Positions 10,366-18,197 of a DNA stretch of 64,000 bases are shown here, piece after piece (the first letter of the stretch is position 1; every line of letters begins with the position of its first letter). Origin of the DNA: Nocardioides hwasunensis. GTDB lineage: Bacteria > Actinomycetota > Actinomycetes > Propionibacteriales > Nocardioidaceae. The notes under the pieces are model-generated. The model was not told where the DNA came from. It ran no database searches and saw nothing but the letters and a program-made list of their open reading frames with translations. Location of the stretch: positions 62,001-126,000 of the forward strand of contig NZ_JACXYY010000005.1 in NCBI RefSeq assembly GCF_014779665.1, read 5' to 3'. The position numbers were made by a program, and so were the translations under genes.

Positions 10366-10567
10366 GCCATGCAGTCTGCCGGTCACACCAGTGCGTACGG
10401 AGCACGACGCGACGGCGTTCAGGTCCGACCGCAGAAGAAGACGGGCCTCGTCGAGGTGAACGCGGGTGCGCCGGGAGCCGTATCGACTGGTGACGCCGCC
10501 CGTCCGGGTGGCACGGACAGGCGGCGCACCACGGTGGGCCGCACGACGACCAGAAGGGCAGACAGCG

Positions 10568-12805
10568 ATGTCAGCACTGAGGACGACCGGAGTGCGAGCG
10601 ACCACGGGTGTGGCCGCGACCGCGCTCGCACTCGCCGCCTTCGCGGTGACCCCCGCCAGCGCGGCGGACCCCACCCGCACGACCGGCGCCGGACAGGCGG
10701 AGCAGACGAGCAGTCGCACCGCCCCCGCCGCACAGAAGGCCGCCAAGCGCACCTTTCGCGTGCGCACGGAGGCGCAGCTGCGCGCTGCTGTGCGCAAGGC
10801 CAACAAGACCTCCGGCAAGCACCGGATCATGCTCATGCGCTCCATCGCGTTCGACACCAAGCGCGGCAGCAAGGGCGGGGTCGGCAAGGGTGACCTCGAC
10901 CTCCGAGGCAACGTCGTGGTGCTCGGGCGCGGGAAGACGATCAACGCCCGCAGCGTCGACCGCGTGTTCGACGTCCGCAAGGGAGGCACCCTGAAGCTGG
11001 TGCGTGTCAAGCTGCGCAACGGCGCCCCGGCGCCCAGCGAGAGCGGCGGCCTGATCCGCAGTCGCGGGGACGTCACGGTCCGCAAGTCCCACCTGCTCAG
11101 CGCGAGGGTGTGGGGCGAGGGCGCCTCGGGCGGCGCCATCCTCAACGAGGGAGGCACGCTGCGCGTGGTCGACACCCGCGTGCGCGGCAACTCTGCCGAG
11201 CGCGCCGGCGGCGGCATCGAGGCGGTCGGCGGCACGACAGTGCTGAACCGCGTCCGGCTCACCGGCAACACCACCGGTGCCGTTCCGGGCAACGGTGGCG
11301 GCCTGCACCTGACCGGCACCGGCGACGTCCGGGTGCGCGAGAGCGTCGTGGCCGGCAACACCGCCGCCGCCGAGGGTGGCGGACTGTGGAACTCCGACAC
11401 CGGGACCATGCTCGTCGAGCGCAGCGACGTGCGTCGCAACACGGCGGCGGGCGCCGCCGCCGACCAGGGCGGCGGTGGTCTCTACAACGACGGAGGATCG
11501 CTCACCGTGCGCGGCTCCCGCGTCTACGACAACACCGCGACGGGTGCGGCCGGCTCCGGCGGCGGAGTGCTCAACAACCTCGGCACGGTGGTGCTCGCCA
11601 CCACCGAGGTGCGCGCCAACACTGCTCCGCGTGCGGGGGGCGGGGTCGAGGCCAACGCGGGCACCACGACCCTCCTCGGCTCGATCCTCCAGTCCAACAG
11701 CACCGGTGTCGCCCCCGGCAACGGCGGCGGCCTCCACCTGACCGGTGCGGGCGTCGTGACCGTCGACACCACTCAGGTGCTGGACAACACCGCCGTCGAG
11801 GGTGGCGGCCTCTGGAGCTCCGCGACCGGTTCGATGCGGGTGACGGGGTCGACGATCTCGCGCAACATCGCCTCCGGCGCGGCTGCCGACCAGGGCGGCG
11901 GCGGCATCTACTCGGACGGCACCACCGACATCGCGGCCAGCACCATCACCGCCAACAAGGCGACCGGTGCCGCGGGCTCTGGCGGTGGCGTCCTCAACAA
12001 CCTCGGGACGCTCAGCGTCGACGGCGGCACCATCAGTGGCAACTCCGCCCAGCGTGCGGGCGGCGGCATCGAGGCCAACATCGGCTCGACCGTCGTCAGC
12101 CGTACCGTCTTGTCGGGCAACGACGCCGGCACCGCGCCAGGGAACGGTGGTGGCCTGCACCTGACGGGCGCCGGCACTGTCACCGTCACCCAGGCCAAGG
12201 TGCACGACAACACCGCCGTCGAGGGCGGCGGTCTCTGGCACTCCGCGACGGGCACGATGACCGTCAAGGACACCCACCTGTGGAGCAACGTCGCCACCGG
12301 CGCCGCAGCCGACCAGGGCGGCGGCGCGATCTACTCCGACGGCGGCTCGCTGTCGGTCATGGGTGCCACCATCGAGAAGAACAAGGCGACTGGCGCTGCG
12401 GGCTCCGGCGGCGGCGTGCTCTCGCTGAACGGTGCGTTGACCATGGGCTGGACGGACCTGACGGGCAACTCGGCGCCGCGCGCCGGTGGAGCGGTCGAGG
12501 TCAACGGCGGCTCGGCGGAGCTGACCAACGTCAACGCCCGCGACAACGCCACCGGGGCCGCGCCTGGCAACGGCGGCGCCCTGCACATCACGGGAGCTGG
12601 CACGGTCACCTGGGCCAACGGTGCGGTGACGGGCAACTCGGCCAGCAACGAGGGTGGCGGGCTGTGGAACTCGGCCACGGGCACCTTCACCGCGACCGGC
12701 ATCGACTTCGGCGCCAACACCTCGCCCGAGGGACCCGACGCCTACAACGACGGCGGCGCGATGAGGGTCAACGGCCTCGTCGTCCTTCCTGGCACGGGGT
12801 TCTAG
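10568..12805 (+). CDS. Secreted right-handed parallel beta-helix repeat protein
   Basis: This 745-residue protein has a Sec signal peptide ending near residue 33 (TPASAADP). A Thr/Ala/Lys-rich linker follows, and then a long parallel beta-helix built from coils of about 22-30 residues with the glycine-rich turns GGGLHLTG, GGGLWNS, GGGLYNDGG, GGGVLNNLG and GGGVEANAG. Those five turns recur in fixed order, so the protein has a supra-repeat of 141-143 residues with start points at residues 241, 384, 525 and 667. The fold is that of polymorphic outer-membrane or pectate-lyase-like proteins. I see no obvious catalytic site and no sortase motif. The likely role is surface or matrix binding. The ATG at 10568 is chosen for its signal peptide. 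It is divergent from the sigma factor gene. Confidence 0.85.
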   Translation: MSALRTTGVRATTGVAATALALAAFAVTPASAADPTRTTGAGQAEQTSSRTAPAAQKAAKRTFRVRTEAQLRAAVRKANKTSGKHRIMLMRSIAFDTKRGSKGGVGKGDLDLRGNVVVLGRGKTINARSVDRVFDVRKGGTLKLVRVKLRNGAPAPSESGGLIRSRGDVTVRKSHLLSARVWGEGASGGAILNEGGTLRVVDTRVRGNSAERAGGGIEAVGGTTVLNRVRLTGNTTGAVPGNGGGLHLTGTGDVRVRESVVAGNTAAAEGGGLWNSDTGTMLVERSDVRRNTAAGAAADQGGGGLYNDGGSLTVRGSRVYDNTATGAAGSGGGVLNNLGTVVLATTEVRANTAPRAGGGVEANAGTTTLLGSILQSNSTGVAPGNGGGLHLTGAGVVTVDTTQVLDNTAVEGGGLWSSATGSMRVTGSTISRNIASGAAADQGGGGIYSDGTTDIAASTITANKATGAAGSGGGVLNNLGTLSVDGGTISGNSAQRAGGGIEANIGSTVVSRTVLSGNDAGTAPGNGGGLHLTGAGTVTVTQAKVHDNTAVEGGGLWHSATGTMTVKDTHLWSNVATGAAADQGGGAIYSDGGSLSVMGATIEKNKATGAAGSGGGVLSLNGALTMGWTDLTGNSAPRAGGAVEVNGGSAELTNVNARDNATGAAPGNGGALHITGAGTVTWANGAVTGNSASNEGGGLWNSATGTFTATGIDFGANTSPEGPDAYNDGGAMRVNGLVVLPGTGF
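11288..12565 (+). repeat. Three tandem copies of a ~426-bp coding supra-repeat
   Basis: The codons for GNGGGLHLTG recur at 11288, 11717, 12140 and 12566, giving periods of 429, 423 and 426 bases. Each unit encodes five beta-helix coils in the same order. A partial unit lies before the first copy and an incomplete unit follows the last. DNA identity between copies is moderate, so the duplication is not very recent. Confidence 0.8.
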
Positions 12806-12818
12806 GACCCGCACGCGC

Positions 12819-12855
12819 GACGGCGCCCCGGAGGCCTGGCCTCCGGGGCGCCGTC
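12819..12855. terminator. Bidirectional terminator between the beta-helix gene and actP
   Basis: A perfect 16-bp stem (12819-12834 with 12840-12855) with a 5-base loop stands between the converging ends of the two genes. The stem is almost all G and C. No T-run follows on either side. Confidence 0.85.
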
Positions 12856-12870
12856 ATGCGGTGGGGCGGG

Positions 12871-14478
12871 TCAGTGCTGCGCCGCCTCCTCGGCGCCGGC
12901 GCCGGTGAGGGCGCGGACCTCGAGCTCGACGTAGCGCTCCTCGGCGTCGGGCTCGCGCGAGGTCACCGTGCCGAGGTAGCCCAGCAGGAAGCCGAGCGGG
13001 ATCGAGACGATGCCCGGGTTGTTGAGCGGGAAGATCGCCCAGTCGGCGTTCGGGAACAGCGACGTCGGCAGGCTGGAGACCGTCGGGGAGAACAGCACCA
13101 GGCCCACGGCCGCGGTGAGGCCGCCGTAGATGCTCCAGGTCGCGCCGCGGGTGTTGAACCGCTTCCAGAACATGTTGAAGATGATCGCCGGCAGGTTGGC
13201 CGAGGCCGCGACCGCGAAGGCCAGGGCCACGAGGAACGCGATGTTGAGCCGCTGGGCCGGGATCGACAGGGCGATGGCGACGGCTCCGATGCCGAAGGCC
13301 GCGATGCGCGCGACCCGCACCTCGTCCTTCTCGGTGACCGGCTGGTCCTTCTTGATGACGCCCTTGTAGAGGTCGTGCGCCACCGACGACGAGCTCGCCA
13401 GCGTCAGTCCGGCGACGACGGCCAGGATCGTGGCGAACGCCACCGCGGCGATGAGGGCCAGCAGGATCGCGCCCCCGGTGGAGCCGGTTCCGCCACCGAC
13501 GGCCTCGGCGAGCAGCGGGGAGGCGAGGTTCTGGTTGCCGCCCTCGACCGGGTCGACCGCGTCGCGGTCGAGCAGGGCCGCGGCGCCGAATCCGAGCACC
13601 AGCGTCATCAGGTAGAACGCGCCGATCAGGCCGATAGCCCACAGCACCGACTTCCGAGCGTCCTGCGCGGTCGGCACCGTGTAGAAGCGGATCAGGATGT
13701 GCGGCAGGCCGGCGGTGCCGAGCACGAGGGCCAGGCCCAGCGACAGGAAGTCGATCTGCGACGTCAGCGTGGCGCCGTACTGCAGGCCGGGCTGGAGGAA
13801 GGCCTCGCCCTTGCCGGAGTTCTCCGCGGCCGCGCCGAGCAGCGAGGAGAGGTTGAAGTTGAACTTCGCCAGCACCAGCAGCACGATCAGCGCCGAGCCG
13901 ATCATGAGCAGCACGGCCTTGACGATCTGGACGTAGGTCGTGCCCTTCATGCCGCCGACGACGACGTAGAAGATCATCAGGGCGCCGACGCCGATGATGG
14001 TGATGTTCTTGATCGCCTGGCTGTCGACACCGAGCAGCAGCGCGACGAGCGAGCCGGCGCCGACCATCTGTGCGAGCAGGTAGAAGATCGACACGACGAC
14101 GGTCGAGATCGATGCGGCCGTGCGGACCGGGCGCTGCCGCATGCGGAAGGCGAGCTGGTCGGCCATCGTGTAGCGCCCGGCGTTGCGCAGCATCTCCGCG
14201 ACGAGCAGCAGGGCCACGAGCCAGGCGACGAGGAAGCCGATGGAGTAGAGGAAGCCGTCGTAGCCGTAGACCGCGATGGCACCGGAGATGCCGAGGAACG
14301 ACGCGGCTGACATGTAGTCGCCGCCGATCGCGAGCCCGTTCTGGAAGCCCGAGAAGGAGCGACCACCGGAGTAGAAGTCGGCGGCCGTCTTGGTCTGCCG
14401 GCTCGCCCAGAAGGTGATGCCGACCGTCAGCGCGACGACGGAGAGGAACAGGAACGTGGTGAGCAGCTGGGTGTCCAT
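12871..14478 (-). CDS. actP: Cation/acetate symporter ActP (SSS family)
   Basis: This 535-residue sodium/solute symporter has about 13 transmembrane helices. Family features include the N-terminal SGGRSFSGFQNGLAIGGDYM and MSAASFLG motifs, GRYTMADQLAFR in the loop after helix 3, and the sodium-site region with LASSSSVAHDLYKGV. Close likeness to ActP/YjcG proteins points to acetate and related short carboxylates as substrates. The ATG overlaps the stop of the DUF485 gene by one base (TGATG). That arrangement is universal for yjcH-actP pairs. The Crp-type site before the operon and the acs gene nearby support a joint acetate regulon. Confidence 0.93.
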   Translation of the reverse strand: MDTQLLTTFLFLSVVALTVGITFWASRQTKTAADFYSGGRSFSGFQNGLAIGGDYMSAASFLGISGAIAVYGYDGFLYSIGFLVAWLVALLLVAEMLRNAGRYTMADQLAFRMRQRPVRTAASISTVVVSIFYLLAQMVGAGSLVALLLGVDSQAIKNITIIGVGALMIFYVVVGGMKGTTYVQIVKAVLLMIGSALIVLLVLAKFNFNLSSLLGAAAENSGKGEAFLQPGLQYGATLTSQIDFLSLGLALVLGTAGLPHILIRFYTVPTAQDARKSVLWAIGLIGAFYLMTLVLGFGAAALLDRDAVDPVEGGNQNLASPLLAEAVGGGTGSTGGAILLALIAAVAFATILAVVAGLTLASSSSVAHDLYKGVIKKDQPVTEKDEVRVARIAAFGIGAVAIALSIPAQRLNIAFLVALAFAVAASANLPAIIFNMFWKRFNTRGATWSIYGGLTAAVGLVLFSPTVSSLPTSLFPNADWAIFPLNNPGIVSIPLGFLLGYLGTVTSREPDAEERYVELEVRALTGAGAEEAAQH

Positions 14479-14819
14479 CAGGCGTCGCCTCCCTTGCGGT
14501 AGTCCGCGTCGAGCTGGCGGGCCAGCGGGTCGAGCTTGGCGGCGGAGAAGCGGGCGTAGTAGTAGGCGAGCCCGAAGGTCGTGACGAACTGCAGGATCCC
14601 GAAGATCAGCGCGACGTTGATGTGACCGACCACCCGGATGGACATGAAGCCCCCGGCCCAGTTGGAGAGGATCACGTACAGCAGGTACCAGACCAGGAAC
14701 GCAGCCGTCGCCGGGAACACGAAGCTGCGGTAGCGGCGTCGCAGCTCCGCGAACTCGGGTGTCGCGTGCAGCCTGTCGTAGATGGGGTCGTGGCGCGCGG
14801 CCCTGTCGTGCTCTGTCAC
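14478..14819 (-). CDS. DUF485 small membrane protein, ActP partner
   Basis: This 113-residue protein matches the YjcH/DUF485 family. It has a hydrophilic N-terminus containing HDPIYDRLHATPEFAELRRRYRS-type sequence, two transmembrane helices (about residues 32-53 and 66-88) and a short charged tail. Members are nearly always encoded directly before an SSS acetate symporter and are thought to assist it. The exact function is not established. The GTG start at 14819 is preceded by GGAAGGA. It is the first gene of the two-gene acetate uptake operon. Confidence 0.9.
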   Translation of the reverse strand: MTEHDRAARHDPIYDRLHATPEFAELRRRYRSFVFPATAAFLVWYLLYVILSNWAGGFMSIRVVGHINVALIFGILQFVTTFGLAYYYARFSAAKLDPLARQLDADYRKGGDA

Positions 14820-14850
14820 GGATCGAGTCCTTCCGCAGGGGCCACCGGAG

Positions 14851-14866
14851 TGTGACCGCCGTCACC
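14851..14866. promoter_or_regulatory. Predicted Crp/GlxR operator upstream of DUF485-actP
   Basis: TGTGACCGCCGTCACC reads TGTGA-N6-TCACC. It differs from the classical Crp/GlxR consensus TGTGA-N6-TCACA at only the last base, so it is the best match in the window. It lies 32 to 47 bases before the DUF485 start codon. Control of acetate uptake by Crp or GlxR is known in other actinobacteria. Confidence 0.65.
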
Positions 14867-14988
14867 GTGGCACCCGTCACAGTCGCCGCGGGAGGGCTGC
14901 GTACGTCCCGGTCGACCGGTGGGCGCCGTCGCGCGGTGAGCGGTGGGCTGGGCACGACGAGCGGTCGGTCGACTGGCAGGGTGGGGCC

Positions 14989-15909
14989 ATGACCTCAGTC
15001 GTAGCTTCTCCCGTCGTCGTCGTGACCGGTGCCAACGGACTCGTGGGCGAGCACGTCGTGGCTGCCCTGGTGGAGCGGGGTGCCACGGTGCGCGCCGTCG
15101 TACGTCGCCCGGGTGCCGCACCCGACCTGCCGGGTGCCGAGGAGCACGTGGGCGACTTCGCGGACGCGGGCTTCGCGGCCGAGGTGGTCACCGGGGCGGA
15201 CGCGCTGGTGACGACCGTGCACCCGCTCGGTGGCGACGCCGAGACCCAGCGCCGGGTCGGCCTCGACGGGACGATGGTCATCGCGTCGGCAGCCGCCGAC
15301 GCGGGGGTGCCCGTGCTGGTCCACGTCTCGACGGCCGGTGTCTACGACCGCAGTCCCGGTGCGGGTGACGTCGACGAGGACGGCACGCTCGTCCCCGACG
15401 GGAGCGACGACTACGGCGTCATCAAGAGGGACGTCGATGCGGCACTCGACCGGCTCGGCGGGCCCACGCGGGTGCTGGTGCGACCGCCGGCGATCCTCGG
15501 TGCCGGGGCGACCTCCGTCTGGAACACGCTCCGGCCGGCGCAGGTCCGCGACGACGAGGCCCAGCGCCACTCCCGTCCCGACGCCACCTTCGCCTGGGTG
15601 CACGTCGACGACCTCGCGGCCCTGGTCGCCGAGGTCGCGACCGGCGCGATCCCGGTGAGCGACGATCCCGAGGTCGGTCCGCTCGCGGGTGGCTGCACGT
15701 GCGTCAACGTCGCCGGCGAGCCGGCCACCCAGCGCGACTACCTCGGCACCGTGACCGACGCGCTCGGCGTCGACCCCGTCTGGGACGACGGACCGGTCTG
15801 GACCGGCCGGATCGTCGCCGACCGGGCCCGCCGCTGGGGCTGGGAGCCGCGGGTCACGCTCGCGCAGGCGCTCCACGAGCTGTCGTCGGGTGTGCGCGAC
15901 CTCTCCTGA
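14989..15909 (+). CDS. NAD(P)-dependent epimerase/dehydratase-like (extended SDR)
   Basis: This 306-residue Rossmann protein has the dinucleotide motif TGANGLVGEHV at about residues 13-23. Its active-site motif is YGVIK, in the Y-x3-K form, at about residue 144, preceded by the strand HVSTAGVYD that supplies the catalytic Ser/Thr. This places it among the extended short-chain dehydrogenases that act on nucleoside-sugar or similar substrates. The C-terminal substrate-binding part gives no recognisable specificity. The ATG at 14989 is chosen because the upstream extension has no ribosome site and reads as noncoding. It stands alone between the actP promoter region and a secreted protein gene. 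Confidence 0.85.
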   Translation: MTSVVASPVVVVTGANGLVGEHVVAALVERGATVRAVVRRPGAAPDLPGAEEHVGDFADAGFAAEVVTGADALVTTVHPLGGDAETQRRVGLDGTMVIASAAADAGVPVLVHVSTAGVYDRSPGAGDVDEDGTLVPDGSDDYGVIKRDVDAALDRLGGPTRVLVRPPAILGAGATSVWNTLRPAQVRDDEAQRHSRPDATFAWVHVDDLAALVAEVATGAIPVSDDPEVGPLAGGCTCVNVAGEPATQRDYLGTVTDALGVDPVWDDGPVWTGRIVADRARRWGWEPRVTLAQALHELSSGVRDLS

Positions 15910-15980
15910 GCGGTCCCGCCTCCCCGGCGCCCGTGGGAGCTCGTGGACATCGCAGTCGCGGCAGGAGCATCCTCGGACCC

Positions 15981-16553
15981 ATGCGCCGACTTGTGCTCGC
16001 GGCCGCCCTCGCCGCTGTCGCCGGACTGACCACGACCCCCGCCCACGCGGAGTCCTTCCGGGGCGAGGATCCCGCCCGCGACGTACAACGCCTCACCCGC
16101 TCCGGGGACGGTGACGACTACACGGCCGTCCCGACCCGCGCGAACCCCGACATCACGAGCATCGCCGTGCGCCACGGTCGCTCGAAGGTGGTGATGACGG
16201 TGGCCTTCGACGACATCTTCGTGCCACCGGGCCCGCGCGGGGTGTTCAGCGTGTTCGGCGAGCTGCGCAGCGACACGCGTGGCGCGTCGTGGGACCTGTG
16301 GGCCACCCAGCGCGCGCGGCAGGGCAAGGTGACGATCTGGCGGCGCGGCACGCGGTGCACCGGTTCGGCCAAGGTCGACTACGCACGGGACCGGGCGCGC
16401 GTGGTGCTGCCCCGCAGGTGCCTGGGCGACCCGTCGTGGGTGAGCACGTCGGTCGCCGCGTGGAGCCAGGACGACGCCTTCGTGTGGGAGGACAACGGCC
16501 TGCAGGCAGGCTTCCTGCGGGATCGCTACACCCCGCGCCTCGCCCGCGGCTGA
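15981..16553 (+). CDS. Secreted protein of unknown function
   Basis: This 190-residue protein has a clear Sec signal peptide, cleaved near TPAHAES at about residue 24. The mature part is a beta-rich domain of about 165 residues with two cysteines (in RGTRCTGSA and PRRCLGDP), which may form a disulfide. Sequence such as RVVLPRRCLGDPSWVS is common in secreted hypothetical proteins of Nocardioides-type genomes. I recognise no catalytic motif and assign no function. A single ATG start fits the signal peptide. It has no obvious operon partner. Confidence 0.75.
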   Translation: MRRLVLAAALAAVAGLTTTPAHAESFRGEDPARDVQRLTRSGDGDDYTAVPTRANPDITSIAVRHGRSKVVMTVAFDDIFVPPGPRGVFSVFGELRSDTRGASWDLWATQRARQGKVTIWRRGTRCTGSAKVDYARDRARVVLPRRCLGDPSWVSTSVAAWSQDDAFVWEDNGLQAGFLRDRYTPRLARG

Positions 16554-16597
16554 GCCGGCCTTGACCTCAGGTGCACCTCAGGTCCGATGATCGCCGG

Positions 16598-16987
16598 GTG
16601 AGCGATGTCCAGGAGTTCCGCATCACGCTGACCGTCGACGACTTCGATGCGGCGGTCCGGCTCTACCGCGACGCGCTCGGGCTGCCGCAGGTCGAGGACT
16701 GGAGCAGCGACCAGGGTCGGGTGCTGCTGCTCGACGCCGGCCACGCCACGCTCGAGCTCTTCGACGAGCGGCAGGCAGGGATGGTCGACGACCTCGAGGT
16801 GGGGGAGCGCGTCTCCGGCAAGGTCCGGTTCGCGCTCAGGGTCCCGGACGCCGGCGCCGCCTCGGCCGCCTTGGTCGAGGCGGGCGCCACCTCGGTCGCG
16901 TCCGTCAGGGACACGCCCTGGGGCGACCGCAACGCCCGGGTCGCCGCCCCTGACGGCATGCAGCTGACGCTCTTCAGCGTGAGGTGA
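16598..16987 (+). CDS. VOC-family (glyoxalase/bleomycin-resistance-fold) protein
   Basis: This 129-residue protein has two beta-alpha-beta-beta-beta units of the vicinal oxygen chelate fold. The segment FRITLTVDDFDAAVRLYRDA starts the first unit, FALRVPDAGAASAALVEAG starts the second, and WGDRNARVAAPDGMQLTLF ends the domain as in the family. VOC proteins bind a metal or sequester small electrophiles and drugs; which applies here cannot be told. The metal ligand at the start of the first strand (usually His) is not evident, so it may be a binding protein. The start could be GTG at 16598 or 16571. Its stop abuts the soxR stop with no gap. Confidence 0.8.
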   Translation: MSDVQEFRITLTVDDFDAAVRLYRDALGLPQVEDWSSDQGRVLLLDAGHATLELFDERQAGMVDDLEVGERVSGKVRFALRVPDAGAASAALVEAGATSVASVRDTPWGDRNARVAAPDGMQLTLFSVR

Positions 16988-17467
16988 CTACCCCGCGGTG
17001 CGCCGGGTGGGGTGCGGCTTGCGCATCGAGTCGGGCAGGAGCCGGGCGCCGGGACCCTGCTCGGCCGCCCAGTCGCCGGCGTTGGAGAAGGCGCAGCTGC
17101 GCAGGCTGAGGCAGCCGCACCCGATGCAGCTGTCGAGGCCGCTCTTGAGTCGCTCGAGCGCGGCGATCTGCTCGTCGAGCCGCGCACGCCAGTGCTTCGA
17201 GATCCGGTGCCAGTCGGCCTTGGTGGGCGTGCGGTTGTCAGGGAGTCGCGCCAGCTCCTCCCGGATCTCGTCGATGCTCAGCCCGACGTTGGACGCGGCG
17301 CGAATGAAGGCCAGCCGCCGCAGCGCGCTGCGCTCGAAGCGACGCTGGCCGCCGCCCGAGCGGTGCGCCTCGATCAGGCCCTCGGCCTCGTAGTAGCGGA
17401 TCGCTGACGCAGCGAACCCGCTGCGGCTCGAGATCTCACCCATCGGCAGCAGATCACGCGGATCCAT
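16988..17467 (-). CDS. soxR: Redox-sensitive MerR-family activator SoxR
   Basis: This 159-residue regulator has an N-terminal winged helix (EISSRSGFAASAIRYYEAEG) typical of MerR proteins, a dimerisation helix and the SoxR iron-sulfur signature CIGCGCLSLRSC. That signature holds the four [2Fe-2S] ligands as C-x2-C-x-C-x5-C. In actinobacteria SoxR answers mainly to redox-cycling compounds such as quinones and phenazines. The start is taken as ATG at 17467 after AAGGGG; a GTG two codons earlier is possible. It is read away from the SDR-QueA-like operon across a 46-base gap that contains overlapping inverted repeats, so that operon is the likely target. Confidence 0.93.
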   Translation of the reverse strand: MDPRDLLPMGEISSRSGFAASAIRYYEAEGLIEAHRSGGGQRRFERSALRRLAFIRAASNVGLSIDEIREELARLPDNRTPTKADWHRISKHWRARLDEQIAALERLKSGLDSCIGCGCLSLRSCAFSNAGDWAAEQGPGARLLPDSMRKPHPTRRTAG

Positions 17468-17476
17468 CGACACCCC

Positions 17477-17502
17477 TTGAACTCAAGTTCACTTCAACTT
17501 GA
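17477..17502. promoter_or_regulatory. Candidate SoxR operator, two overlapping inverted repeats
   Basis: The 26-base divergent region holds TCAAGTT (17483-17489) and its inverse AACTTGA (17496-17502) around a 6-base spacer. It also holds TTGAA (17477-17481) with TTCAA (17493-17497). MerR-type activators bind such dyads inside a promoter with an over-long spacer. The dyad lies between the soxR start and the ATG of the SDR gene. Confidence 0.6.
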
Positions 17503-17513
17503 ACGATGGTTTC

Positions 17514-18197
17514 ATGAACACGCGAGCGAGAGCAAGGGTGGCTCTGGTCACCGGAGGATCGGCCGGGCTCGGCCTGGCCCTGACCGCGGCACTGGCGGAG
17601 CAGGGCTGGCACGTCCTGACCGACGGGCGCAGAGAGGAGAAGTTCGAGGAGGCCGGCCTGCCGGACGAGGTGACGGTGGTCGTGGGCGACCTGACCGATG
17701 CCGACCACCGGGCCGAGCTGGTGGCAGAGGTCGAGCGTCGAGGTCGGCTCGACCTGCTCGTGCACAACGCGAGCACGCTGGGGCCGCTCCCGATGCGCCC
17801 ACTGGCCGAGGTCGACATCGGCGACCTGCAGGACGTGTGGCGCACCAACATCGGTGGACCGATGGTCCTGACCTCCCAGCTCCTGCCGTGGCTCCGGGAC
17901 TCGGGCGGTGTGCTCCTCTCGATCAGCTCGGACGCGGCGGTCCACCACTACGAGACGTGGGGCCTCTACGGCGCGAGCAAGGCCGCGCTGGACCACGTGA
18001 CGCTGACCTACGGCGCTGAGACCGGTGTGAGGGCCTACGCCGTCGACCCGGGCGACATGCGCACGGCGATGCACCAGGACGCCTTCCCGGACGAGGACAT
18101 CTCCGACCGCCCCCTGCCCGCGACGGTCGTCCCCCGCTTGCTAGCGCTGCTGGACACGCGTCCGCAGTCGGGCCGCTACCGGGCGGAGGACCTCTGA
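17514..18197 (+). CDS. Short-chain dehydrogenase/reductase
   Basis: This 227-residue classical SDR has the NADP(H)-binding motif TGGSAGLG near residue 14, the HNAS segment (variant of NNAG) and an active-site YGASK motif near residue 152. A Ser lies on the preceding strand (SISSDAAVHH). It should be a soluble NAD(P)H-dependent reductase. It lies directly downstream of the SoxR operator and its stop overlaps the next start (TGATG). A quinone or aldehyde reductase role under redox stress is therefore a reasonable inference. The ATG at 17514 is preferred; a TTG at 17499 would place the start within the operator. Confidence 0.88.
   Translation: MNTRARARVALVTGGSAGLGLALTAALAEQGWHVLTDGRREEKFEEAGLPDEVTVVVGDLTDADHRAELVAEVERRGRLDLLVHNASTLGPLPMRPLAEVDIGDLQDVWRTNIGGPMVLTSQLLPWLRDSGGVLLSISSDAAVHHYETWGLYGASKAALDHVTLTYGAETGVRAYAVDPGDMRTAMHQDAFPDEDISDRPLPATVVPRLLALLDTRPQSGRYRAEDL

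Noticed and set aside
11110..14310. 1066-codon plus-strand frame over the beta-helix and actP genes
   Set aside because: It crosses a strong terminator and runs antisense to ActP. Its composition is Arg/Gln/His-rich low complexity.
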